Shown here piece after piece: positions 7,101-13,885 of a stretch of DNA of 14,523 nt. A program made the translations under genes and the position numbers. Where the stretch lies: the NCBI RefSeq assembly GCF_000003605.2, contig NW_003148275.1:80691-95213 (forward strand). Reading direction: 5' to 3'. The notes beneath the pieces are model-generated. The model was not told the DNA's origin. It saw only the letters and a program-made list of their open reading frames with translations, and did no database searches. Within the stretch, counting starts at the first letter, position 1; every line of letters starts with the position of its first letter. Source of the stretch: Saccoglossus kowalevskii (Eukaryota; Hemichordata; Enteropneusta; Harrimaniidae).

Positions 7101-7267
7101 TTGATATCATAAGTTATTGTACCTTTTTTCAGAAACCTCCAGACGAAGGAATTCAGTATGCTGATATTGAATTTGTCGGAGAAAAACCTGTTCTCGTTGG
7201 TGGAAAAGTCAAACAGAATGTGATGGTTACTGACACTGAGTATGCAACACTAGCCTTTCCGCAGTGA
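780..7267 (+). CDS. Seven-Ig-domain transmembrane receptor with ITIM/ITSM-like tail (5' partial, one in-frame stop)
   Basis: Likely a single-pass cell-surface recognition receptor with inhibitory signalling. Exons: 780-1100, 1640-1933, 2146-2457, 2768-3070, 3325-3648, 4350-4679, 4878-5183, 5501-5632, 6245-6272, 6503-6579, 6782-6993, 7133-7267. They total 2774 nt, and joined they keep one frame of 924 codons including TGA. Numbering from codon 782: Ig1 (V-like) 1-106, Ig2 107-204, Ig3 205-308, Ig4 309-409, Ig5 410-517, Ig6 518-627, Ig7 628-729, membrane helix about 742-764, tail 765-923. Each Ig domain has the B- and F-strand Cys and the C-strand Trp. The tail has tyrosines at 790, 810, 823, 850, 866, 888 (IQYADI) and 916 (TEYATL). 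Codon 407 is TAA. The signal-peptide exon is not seen. The layout parallels CD22 and other ITIM receptors, but the ligand is unknown and orthology is not claimed. Confidence 0.85.
1101..1639 (+). other. Intron A-B (539 bp)
   Basis: AT-rich intron with donor gtaatt and acceptor tctcttag. I searched it for an alternative first exon with a signal peptide. An ATG near 1253 begins MTLFIIV but has no phase-1 donor, so nothing is called. Confidence 0.7.
1640..1933 (+). CDS. Exon B: Ig domain 2, I/C2-set-like
   Basis: The acceptor is ttctcttag and the donor gtgagt at 1934; the exon is phase 1-1 and 294 nt long. Landmarks are YLHCNT (B-strand Cys), YDWLKDG (C-strand Trp) and NDTGEYSCTATN (strand F), followed by the G strand SLVVL. 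This is the most canonical Ig domain of the set. The open frame continues upstream to about 1591 and downstream to 2100, but the splice sites and domain borders limit the exon to these coordinates. Confidence 0.92.
2146..2457 (+). CDS. Exon C: Ig domain 3, with extra cysteines
   Basis: The acceptor is aaatag and the donor gtgagt at 2458; the exon is phase 1-1 and 312 nt long. Landmarks are TISCSAHGG (B Cys), LEWFND (C Trp) and DNDRVYHCDG (F strand). There are four further Cys: one in the first strand (PHCHS), one in GQCNT, one in TNCSW and one near the G strand (TYTCFTD). The outer two are placed as in domain 4, which suggests a shared additional disulfide. Sequons are NDT and NCS. Confidence 0.9.
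2458..2767 (+). repeat. Intron C-D with AT-rich TTAATTAA tracts
   Basis: The intron carries two low-complexity tracts built on TTAATTAA, at about 2470-2506 and 2530-2592. The first is nearly self-complementary around a short CCC interruption, so the RNA could fold locally. The tracts lie immediately upstream of exon D, the exon with the in-frame stop. Confidence 0.7.
2768..3070 (+). CDS. Exon D: Ig domain 4, containing an in-frame TAA
   Basis: The acceptor is ttattcag. Landmarks are IYIYCES (B Cys), LRWIND (C Trp) and DNGAMYICEATN (F strand), with extra Cys in PTCRT and LTCDS matching domain 3. The frame then meets TAA at 3061-3063, followed by codons for TL and a split codon. Donor gtgtaa at 3071 keeps phase 1-1 (303 nt). 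The better consensus gtaagt at 3073 would give phase 0 and a frameshift. A weaker phase-1 donor gtgata at 3047 would remove the stop but also cut off most of the G strand. The domain is otherwise intact, so the stop is either functional, a nonsense allele or a sequence error. Confidence 0.85.
3080..3149 (+). promoter_or_regulatory. Candidate intronic poly(A) signals after the exon D stop
   Basis: AATAAA occurs at 3080-3085, 17 nt after the TAA, and again at 3144-3149, both inside intron D-E. They could support a short transcript ending after Ig domain 4. In AT-rich DNA such hexamers are common by chance, so this is a candidate only. Confidence 0.35.
3325..3648 (+). CDS. Exon E: Ig domain 5, C2-like
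   Basis: The acceptor is tgtttgcag and the donor gtaagt at 3649; the exon is phase 1-1 and 324 nt long. Landmarks are LHLTCLTG (B Cys), SNPVSTIEWFRNGT (C strand) and NSAVYHCES (F strand), ending in SYFTVLC. The SNP-x-S-x-I-x-W-x-R-N-G signature is shared with domain 6 and recalls the C2 domains of nectin- and nephrin-type proteins. Two extra Cys follow the F strand. An ATG at 3315 lies in the acceptor region and is not a start. Confidence 0.9.
3649..4349 (+). other. Intron E-F (701 bp), nothing recognised
   Basis: This is the longest intron of the gene. I looked for a hidden or decayed Ig exon (Cys, Trp and YxC spacing between AG and GT) and found none. Confidence 0.7.
4350..4679 (+). CDS. 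Exon F: Ig domain 6, C2-like
   Basis: The acceptor is atgttcag and the donor gtaagt at 4680; the exon is phase 1-1 and 330 nt long, the largest Ig exon. Landmarks are LTLTCTTC (B Cys), SNPASSITWYRNG (C strand), VVTSQQL (E strand) and EDHNDVLRCGA, in which Leu replaces the usual Tyr before the F-strand Cys. It closely parallels domain 5, and the two probably arose by exon duplication. Sequons are NCT and NGT. Confidence 0.9.
4878..5183 (+). CDS. Exon G: Ig domain 7, membrane-proximal, heavily glycosylated
   Basis: The acceptor is attttcag and the donor gtaagt at 5184; the exon is phase 1-1 and 306 nt long. Landmarks are TELICEIN (B Cys), VNITWLN (C Trp) and HYGNYTCNAKN (F strand), then IDFIILL. 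It holds six N-x-S/T sequons (NHT, NET, NIT, NGT, NTT, NYT), the densest in the protein, as would suit a stalk-side domain held clear of the membrane. Confidence 0.9.
5184..5500 (+). other. Intron G-H (317 bp), nothing recognised
   Basis: AT-rich intron with donor gtaagt and acceptor tcactag. No further element is seen. Confidence 0.7.
5501..5632 (+). CDS. Exon H: juxtamembrane stalk and transmembrane helix
   Basis: The acceptor is ttcactag and the donor gttagt at 5633; the exon is phase 1-1 and encodes 44 codons. A short acidic/polar stalk precedes a hydrophobic run starting at EITVCLLL and ending at ILLIY (residues about 742-764). The charged juxtamembrane residues RED-W-LKK follow, consistent with type I topology. 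An Asp (756) sits inside the helix, which is unusual for a simple anchor. Confidence 0.88.
5667..5684. repeat. (TA)9 microsatellite
   Basis: A run of nine TA dinucleotides just inside intron H-I. Confidence 0.8.
5970..6116. repeat. C-rich ACCC-type low-complexity tract with G-quadruplex/i-motif potential
   Basis: This stretch is strikingly C-rich against the AT-rich surroundings, built of degenerate CCCA/CCAC units. C-triplets at 6030-6032, 6038-6040, 6042-6044 and 6046-6048 are separated by loops of 5, 1 and 1 nt. The minus strand therefore meets the G3N1-7 quadruplex rule, and the plus strand could form an i-motif. Open frames across it are low-complexity artefacts. It lies in intron H-I. 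Confidence 0.75.
6245..6272 (+). CDS. Exon I: 28-nt cytoplasmic micro-exon
   Basis: The acceptor is gacttacag and the donor gtaagt at 6273; phase is 1 to 2. It encodes E(split)-HIVADQPT. A second in-frame acceptor, gttgcag before 6260, would shorten it to 13 nt without changing the frame. It is required to bridge phase 1 (exon H) to phase 2 (exon J). Confidence 0.72.
6503..6579 (+). CDS. Exon J: cytoplasmic tail, Tyr790
   Basis: The acceptor is gtttatag and the donor gtaagt at 6580; phase is 2 to 1 and length 77 nt. It encodes SHQTNVYSSVDNG and then a Lys/Arg-rich KKRSVNEA. The Tyr in NVYSSV is a possible phosphorylation site (YxxV) but lacks the hydrophobic residue at -2 that a full ITIM requires. 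With exon I it adds exactly 35 codons. Confidence 0.8.
6782..6993 (+). CDS. Exon K: cytoplasmic tail with YANV and further tyrosines
   Basis: The acceptor is taatacag and the donor gtgagt at 6994; phase is 1 to 0 and length 212 nt. It encodes EDYANVEP (Y823), which fits the pYxN consensus of Grb2-type SH2 domains. It also encodes a basic patch KKRR, TTYDDD (Y850) and QPYDTV (Y866). The composition is hydrophilic and disordered-looking, typical of a receptor tail. Confidence 0.85.
7133..7267 (+). CDS. Exon L: C-terminal exon with ITIM and ITSM-like motifs
   Basis: The acceptor is ccttttttcag; the exon has phase 0 entry, 44 codons and TGA at 7265-7267. IQYADIEF (Y888) is a full ITIM by the (I/V/L/S/T)xYxx(L/V/I) rule. 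TEYATLAF (Y916) fits the same rule and is ITSM-like (TxYxx, with Leu instead of Val/Ile). In vertebrate receptors such paired motifs recruit the tandem SH2 domains of SHP-1 and SHP-2. Function here is inferred from the motifs only. Confidence 0.9.
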   Translation, partial: KPPDEGIQYADIEFVGEKPVLVGGKVKQNVMVTDTEYATLAFPQ

Positions 7268-7457
7268 ATGAATACAACATATATCTAAGTCAAAGAAATT
7301 ACATTACATCTACTTTCAGATGTCACACAAATGTTATTTGCAATAGGCATATTTAATTTGTAGCATTCGATTCTTTTCAATATACATAGATCGAATTCTA
7401 AAACATTCAATTCAAATTGATATGATATGAATTGTGATTTTCGAATTTGAATCGGTG
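7268..7457 (+). other. 3' UTR of the Ig receptor gene
   Basis: AT-rich sequence after the TGA with no AATAAA before 7464, so the mature transcript probably extends at least to about 7485. The end is inferred. Confidence 0.55.
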
Positions 7458-7711
7458 TTTGATAATAAATGATATGTTTATAGAATATATAACAATCACA
7501 TACTATCTAAACTTATTTGACTGGCGACAAATATGACGTCAATTAGTTGATATAGGCTCGATGCAGCCCGCCTATTTGGATTTATCGACTATTCGCAGTC
7601 AGTCGAATTTAATTCGAATTTAAAATTTAACGTCATATTTGTCGCCAGTCAAATAAGTTTAGATAGTTTGTGAAAGTCATATATTCTACAAACACATGAT
7701 TCATTATCAAA
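7458..7711. repeat. Fold-back (MITE-like) inverted repeat, 254 bp
   Basis: The inner arms 7502-7539 and 7630-7667 are perfect reverse complements over 38 bp. Outward, 7458-7501 and 7668-7711 pair with several mismatches and small indels. The loop is 7540-7629 and includes a small stem, ATAGGC at 7552-7557 with GCCTAT at 7570-7575. It may be a miniature inverted-repeat transposon or a functional 3'-end hairpin. No clear target-site duplication was identified, and no transposase is present. Confidence 0.85.
7464..7469 (+). promoter_or_regulatory. Poly(A) signal AATAAA
   Basis: This is the first canonical hexamer downstream of the stop codon. It lies within the outer left arm of the fold-back at 7458-7711. 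Confidence 0.5.
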
Positions 7712-8462
7712 TATGGATCTTTAGTGGTTGTTTGTTTTGTTCAGTATTCTTGAATTGTCTCAGTATTTCGAGAAAATATGTCATCATTTCAAATGCAAAA
7801 CCCATTTTTTTTTAATCTTTGGAATAACATTTCCGTACATTATTTTAGGAAATAATTTTTTAGCGTGTAAGCTATATCTCCCCAGATATTGCTAAAACTA
7901 ATATGGTGTTGAATATTCTTGTGCTGGGCATTTCTAAAAAATAACACACTATTAATTTAATGCTGGGTACATATAATCGTCATATTGAAATAGCTCGCAC
8001 TATCAAATCCTCAAATGTTGAAACCATAGTTATGATACCATAATAAATATGCAGAAACTGTAAATGTCCAATCCAATTAAAATGTATGAAATACATATGT
8101 CTCATATACGCGAATAATATACCTAATGTCTTTGATCTATCTAAAAGTTGAAATATGCTATTCATTACATTTATGAGAAATTATATTCATATACATGTCA
8201 ATATCTACAAAACAGAAGTGTCGATATGAAACAAAAAAAATGTAATGTTGATATCTGCTCACTGATAGTAATTATGACAGAGTATTTCAGGTATTTCTAA
8301 TTATGATCCTCACCTCCGATTCGAATTGATGGCGAAGAAATGTATATTGAGCAGACAATGTGTGTATGCTTATCGCTCACTCAGCCTAAATGGTCCGGTA
8401 ATTTACATAGTGCCAACCTTGATAACGGCTTCGGTCAGTGGCAAAATTATGATAGCATACTC
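7712..8462. other. Intergenic AT-rich stretch, nothing recognised
   Basis: No coding pattern, RNA gene or clear repeat was found. There is an AATAAA at 8042-8047 and scattered homopolymer tracts. The frame at 7980-8165 on the minus strand shows no domain. Confidence 0.6.
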
Positions 8463-8549
8463 TATAGTCTGTCCCTGGTAACCAAATTATTTACTTCTTT
8501 ATAACAAGAAGCTACAAACGTGGTCATGAGTATCATCTGATGCACCGAA
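8463..8549. repeat. Diverged copy of monomer R1
   Basis: It starts with a tagtctgtcc / ggtaaccaaattat stretch and continues to tatcatctgatgcaccga, collinear with the better copies at 9034, 11974 and 12217 but missing the gagtaac segment. Confidence 0.6.
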
Positions 8550-9033
8550 TTGTTCTATTTCTACTTTTTTTCAATGTCATTACACCCTTAATTACATTCT
8601 TTGCCCTATTTCGCCTTACCATGTTAGGGTTTTGTAAAAGTAATGAAAAAAAAAATATTTATGAACATAAAATGACACAGGATATATGTACATTACAATA
8701 TGTCTACGAGTAAAACATTTAACATCAACATATGTAATATATACAAACACTAATGAAATGTAATAAAATTATATTGAATGAATGCATGGTTATATATAGA
8801 TTTTTGACCAAGTATACAAGACAGAAAAATATATTTGTTTAAAATCAGCGCTTACAAACTTGTATGCCAGTTTATGTGGATACTATTAATACAGTAAATA
8901 GAATAAAATGACAGTTTGGTAAAATAAATACTACAAAATAAATACATTCGTGTCAAGTTTTCTATCAATATCGTCTGAATATAATTAAAGGGATATAAAA
9001 CTGCACATATTCACCTCGATCAAATTATTATTC
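8550..9033. other. Intergenic AT-rich stretch, nothing recognised
   Basis: Very AT-rich with poly-A and poly-T runs. No coding, RNA or repeat assignment can be made. Confidence 0.6.
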
Positions 9034-9798
9034 CATAGTCTGTCCATGGTAGACAAATAATCTATATCCTTAAAATGAGTAACCTATTATTTGAGTAACA
9101 CCGTTTATAACCTCATTCAGACACCTATCTGATATTATAATTAGATTAAAATTGGCCATTTGTTGTTCGATTCGATAAAACTACATTGTTTTCGGAATAA
9201 TAGACACAGTAACGAATTAAAAGCTCAGCAATAATCATTTTTAAAAGCACATTTGGTATACTTGAATTTAACCACATTTCTGTTTTTGCTGGTGTCATGT
9301 GCAATTATAAAGGAGTAACAGCTATATATTTTCATGGGTGATATGAGCGTGCATAGTATCCAAACTATGTTTTTCCTTATAATGAGTAACCCATTGCTTG
9401 AGTAACATCGCGTATCATCTCATGCAGACACTGACCTGATTTAAATCTGACCTGATGGCGATTAAAATATGTCCCGTTCAACCATCACTGAAAATTATCT
9501 GTCTTGTTATTCTAATTATTATTTAGATGTGCATATGACGATTGCATTTTTTTCAAACTGCAAGACTTTCTGAGAGTATGTATAAAAACTACGTTTTTTA
9601 TAATTTAAATGGTTGTACATCGTCTGATTGGGGTAACCAAATTATGTATATCCTTATAATGAGTAAGCCAATATTTGAATAACGTCATGCTTTATCTTTT
9701 GCAGACACCGCCTAGTGTTTATTTAGCTATATAAATCGGCCGCCATATTTTGTCCGATTAATCCATCAATAAAAATGGTGTGTCTCGTTATTCCAAGT
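9034..9798. repeat. Head-to-tail R1 monomers (three copies)
   Basis: The signature ccttataatgagtaac occurs at 9068-9083 (one mismatch), 9375-9390 (exact) and 9652-9667 (one mismatch), so the spacing is 307 and 277 bp. Around it, shared segments recur in the same order: gtaaccaaattat before it, then the catgcagacac type, then gacctgattt, then catcactgaaa. All copies have the same orientation and none codes. Confidence 0.8.
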
Positions 9799-10010
9799 CT
9801 AGAAAGGTACTCCATATTGAATAAAATAATAATTCGCACTGTATACTTAAAATGTTCAATAGGTAATTGGGTCTGTTAAAATAATGGTGCGCCCTGAGGA
9901 AATTATTTCTTTTATATATAACTGAGTGCATGATGGTGGATTGAATGAGTATATGCATATTAGTTCGTAGAGGGCGCAATTCGCACAGCAACGACCAATG
10001 TCAGCATATA
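9799..10010. repeat. Repeat block R2, copy 1 (short form)
   Basis: 9799-9855 matches 12414-12470, and 9865-10010 matches 12785-12924, including aattgggtctgt and a gcaattcgcacag segment. The approximately 314 bp present between these two parts in the second copy is absent here. Confidence 0.75.
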
Positions 10011-10734
10011 ATATATATTATGTTGTTTCGTCTTATTAAGTATTATAAGGCGCGATGGGTGAAACAAGTGACTTAAGTCTTCAGTTACATGTTATCCTTA
10101 CTAATGTGAATTTACTAAGCTGCGCTGATGTGCACATATTCAATGTTATAAGATCCACAGAAACCACGCTACAACTTTGTTGATGGTTGACAGTCGTCTG
10201 CAGGTTGCATGTATGATGAGTTTGATCAGCTTGATTTCATTCGAAGATCAAGCGTCGTATTGGCCCACAAAGTTTTCTCCCAAAAATGTAAGCGACTACT
10301 TAATCAACCTTACAAAAAAATAAACCTAAGACATAGCAGGTCAGTGTCTATAAAACATTATGCGCGACATCGTTTATTCTACAAGTTTACAAGCTTAGGC
10401 TGACATAATGGAAACACTTTCTTGTACAGAATCATCACAAAACATGGTCATATACAAAGACAGTGTAGACAACCTTTTTGGTTTAAATTAGACACGAGGA
10501 TCGTAACATTTGCAATTAACACCGATATCACACCGATGTTTTCATTGAATATCTCATCAAAAATGTGTTGATTGCAAATCGCGCAACCCAAGCTGCGTGA
10601 CTCGCATTTAATTTCTATAAAAAGGATATGTTGTGGAAATGTGTATTTTCTTGCTAATGGGTTTACAAATGGTAGTTTGTTTTTGCTGATCTCATGGATA
10701 ATTAGAAGAGACTATATATAAATATGCTTGTCTT
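10011..10734. other. Intergenic stretch with a small imperfect hairpin
   Basis: No gene was recognised. A frame at 10209-10403 has no domain signature. An imperfect inverted repeat (14 of 15 bases) pairs 10508-10522 with 10565-10579 across a 42-nt loop. Confidence 0.5.
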
Positions 10735-11100
10735 CATGGGTGTTATGGGCGTGCATAGTTTCAAAAATATGCATTTCCTTATAATGAGTAACCCATTGTT
10801 TGAGTAACATAACGTATCATCTCATGTCGACACTGACCTGATTTAAACTGGCAGTCATGATATGTTGTTCCGTTCACCCTTCACTGAAACACTATGTACC
10901 TCGGTACTCTAAGTGTTAGGAGGACGTGCTATGACGATTTTTATTTTTTGAAACTGTTAGAACGGGACTATGTACGTGCATACTCTTATTTATATCATGA
11001 TAATGAATAACGCATACATTGGCCGGCATATTTTGTTCAATTAACCCCCACTGAAAACCGTGTGCCTCGTTATTCCAAGTTTATGTTAAACGTGCGTATG
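10735..11100. repeat. R1 monomers (one full, one truncated)
   Basis: An exact ccttataatgagtaac lies at 10777-10792, followed by the gacctgatttaaactgg and catgatatgttgttccg segments. A second, truncated monomer at about 10990-11100 keeps the catattttgttcaattaacc and cctcgttattccaagttt segments. Confidence 0.75.
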
Positions 11101-11127
11101 GCACAAATCGTCCACTAAACACGCATC

Positions 11128-11440
11128 TGCACTATATTACTGTCAATCATCAAGATATAATCTTCAAGCTTGCCATTATTTAAAATTATTTTAATAAAAA
11201 AAGAAACAACGGCATAGTTAAATACTTACTAGTTTCACTAATTTGTATGTATGATTCAATCTGTAAAGCAGGCACGTTGTGAATCACGTCCCGTAACTTT
11301 TAGAATGACGAATGTATTGTTCATACCTGTATTGTGCATGACAATGCATTTAATTAATTCTTTATATTAATATGTTACTTATAAGATGCGTTGATCGCAT
11401 ACATTGTACATCTGCGCAGTGAATTTGATTTGTTAAAAGA
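11128..11440. repeat. Repeat block R3, copy 1
   Basis: Collinear with 12480-12800. Shared landmarks include catcaagatat, tactagtt-cactaattt, tgtgaatcacgtc, tattgttcata and gattaatt. The copy is diverged by many substitutions and small indels. Confidence 0.75.
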
Positions 11441-11496
11441 ACTTAAATTGGTGTCATTAACATAAGTTACCTACTGTTTTAAATTTCGCCTTTGCC

Positions 11497-11773
11497 AGGT
11501 TATTTGAACAGTCGCATACACAGTTGGTACGAAAACAGTGTGTCTTATTTCGCTAACGCCAGGCTCGAGGAAGAAAAGTGAGCAAGAATAATTAATTGTT
11601 ATATTAAACATAACTAACATTAACATAGTGAAAACATGGAAAAAATAATAAACTCCCTTCACCTTTGAAAATAATCTAATTATACGAGCATACTTGAATA
11701 TAAGTTGACATTTAACCTGCACGTACATGGAACTGACAATCATATATTTTGTTATTGTCTTTAACAAATATAT
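11497..11773. repeat. Repeat block R4, copy 1
   Basis: Collinear with 13012-13296 and 13625-13885. Shared landmarks are ttgacatttaacct, gaactgacaatcatat, a tgttattgtc-type segment and aacaaatat. The minus-strand frame across it (11471-11776) is a repeat-borne artefact. Confidence 0.75.
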
Positions 11774-12370
11774 CACTGACCTGATTTGAACTTGCGGTCA
11801 TGATATGTTGTTCCGTTCACCCACCACTGAACACTTTTAGCCTCTCAATCTAAATTAAAGTTAGATGTTGGACGATTTTTATTTAATTTCACACTGCTGG
11901 AAAGAGACTTGCGGAGGATGTATATATAAAACCATGTTTTCATAAATGAAATAAACGTGCATTGTCTGTTCTAGGTAACCAAATTATGTATATCCTTATA
12001 ATGAGTAACGCATTGATTGAGTTACGTCGTATATTATCTCTTGCAATGACCGACCCGGTTTAACTGACAAGATATGATGTCCGATCACCAATCATTGAAA
12101 ATTATGTACCTCGTTTATCTTGCCTATGACGACTGTTTCTTTTTTTCCGGAAAATTGATGGAAAAAGACTTGCTGCGGGTGTATACAAAAACATGGACTT
12201 GCAGAGTCCTTACTCAGTAACCAAATTATCTATATCCTTATAATGAGTAACCCATTGTTTGTGTAACGACGCGTATAATCTCATGCAGACACCGATGTGA
12301 TCTATATATAGCTATACAAATTGGGCGCCATATTTTGTTCGATTAACCCAGCGTTATTTCGATTTTAAGT
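11774..12370. repeat. R1 monomers in tandem (half, full, full)
   Basis: Exact ccttataatgagtaac sites lie at 11994-12009 and 12236-12251, 242 bp apart. They are preceded by a partial monomer from 11774 (cactgacctgatttgaact type). gtaaccaaattat precedes each signature. Confidence 0.8.
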
Positions 12371-12413
12371 TGAGCGTGCGTCTTCAACAAAATCATTCAG
12401 CCTACTAGAAAGA

Positions 12414-12924
12414 CACTTTATGCATATTGAATGAAATTACAAGCTATTTGCACTGCATACTTAAAATGAAAATGATCTATAAGTCAACATTTAACCTGAC
12501 AAACATATGACAGTCAAGCATCAAGATATGATCTCGATGCTTGCCATGTCTGAAATTATTGTAACTAATAAAGGTTCAGTAAAATACATACTAGTTGCAC
12601 TAATTTATATATGTAATTCAACCAGCAAGTAGGCTGTGAATCACGTCTGGCATCATTAAAAATGACAAAACGCAGCATATTGTTCATAACTGAATGGTGC
12701 ACAACGATGCTTTTGATTAATTCATTATATCAGTCTGTTGCTTATACCCGGCGTTCATTACACACGTCGTACATCGACGCAGCGAATTGGGTCTGTAAAA
12801 ATACTGGAATTGGTTCTTGCATATAACTGAATGCAATGCTGTTTGATCATGGTGGATGAAATGAGTACACGCGCAGTTGACCGTAGAGGGGGCAATTCGC
12901 ACAGAACGAGTAATGGCAGTATAG
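12414..12924. repeat. R2 copy 2 (long form) containing R3 copy 2
   Basis: The outer parts match 9799-10010. The internal segment, roughly 12471-12784, matches R3 at 11128-11440. The long form therefore defines R3 as a module of about 310 bp that is present here and missing from the 9.8-10.0 kb copy. Confidence 0.75.
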
Positions 12925-13011
12925 TATGTTAGCCAAAGCTTGTAACTTTACATGTATTTGGTTGTAACAAAATTGTAGACATCAACCAGCTCTTTTTAAA
13001 GTTTAACATTT

Positions 13012-13296
13012 GTAAGGCTATTTCAACAGTTGCTTACATGCTTATTATTTTGATGGCGTCTCAGTTTATTCAGAAAAAGAGAGAAGAAAAGTTACAAAAA
13101 TTAAATATGTTTTATATTAAACAGAATTAACATTTACATAGTTGAAACATATCAAACTCCTTTGAAAACAATCTGATGATATACACTGTGTAGCATATTC
13201 ACCACTATGAGCAGACTTATGTATATGTTGACATTTAACCTGGCACGTACATAGAACTGACAATCATATATTTTGCTATCGTCATGAACAAATATA
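13012..13296. repeat. Repeat block R4, copy 2
   Basis: Matches 11497-11773 and 13625-13885, including ttgacatttaacct and the acatagaactgacaatcat segment. It is followed by the same partial R1 as copy 1. Confidence 0.75.
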
Positions 13297-13575
13297 CCAC
13301 TGACCTGATTTGAACTGGCGGTGAATATATGTTGTTCCGTTTACCCATCACTGAAAACTATTTGCCTCCTTTTCTAAGTTCAAGTTAAATGTGCGTATTT
13401 ATTTTTCAAACTGCTAGAAATGGACTTGCTGAGGGTGTATATAAAACATATTTTCATCAATGAAATAGACGTGCATTGTAAGTTCTAGGTAACCAAACTA
13501 TGTATTTCCTTATAATGAGTAACGCATTGTTTGTGTAACATAGCATATCATCCCATGCAGTCACCGATTAATTAC
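13297..13575. repeat. R1 monomers (half and full)
   Basis: The partial R1 begins with ccactgacctgatttgaact. The full R1 has exact ccttataatgagtaac at 13508-13523. This repeats the order seen at 11774-12050, displaced by about 1.51-1.52 kb. Confidence 0.78.
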
Positions 13576-13624
13576 ATACATCGGTTGATTAAACAGATGC
13601 GTACATTGTTGGTGTGTATCACTT

Positions 13625-13885
13625 CGCCAATACGTCGCTTATTTTTGCCAATGAAGAAGAATGTTAACAATTTAAGAATGAATATTTTTTTTTAATTTAA
13701 CAAAATAAACATTGACATAGTTGAAACTTATCAAATATTAAAGAACCCACTTCACATTTGAAAATACAAATAACATATTCATCACTACCAACATAATTAT
13801 CTATAAATTGACATTTAACCTCGCATTTACAGAGAACTGATAATCATATTTTTGTTATCGTCAATAACAAATAAATCTTATTATC
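13625..13885. repeat. Repeat block R4, copy 3
   Basis: This third, most eroded copy keeps cattgacatagttgaaac, ttgacatttaacct, gagaactgataatcat and gttatcgtca. It marks the right edge of the recognisable repeat mosaic. Confidence 0.65.

Noticed and set aside
780-7267. Assignment to the Hydractinia Alr allorecognition family
   Set aside because: Ig exons and ITIM-like tails fit in a general way, but seven Ig domains and the lack of specific sequence recognition do not justify naming that family.
10209-10403. Plus-strand frame of 64 codons
   Set aside because: No recognisable domain, no splice context and no neighbouring coding exon; length is expected by chance in this much sequence.
11471-11776. 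Minus-strand frame of 101 codons
   Set aside because: Lies wholly in repeat block R4, whose other copies do not keep the frame.
9034-13885. CRISPR array or rDNA/tRNA-type repeat
   Set aside because: Repeat units are long, diverged and without uniform spacers or RNA-gene structure, and the host is clearly eukaryotic.
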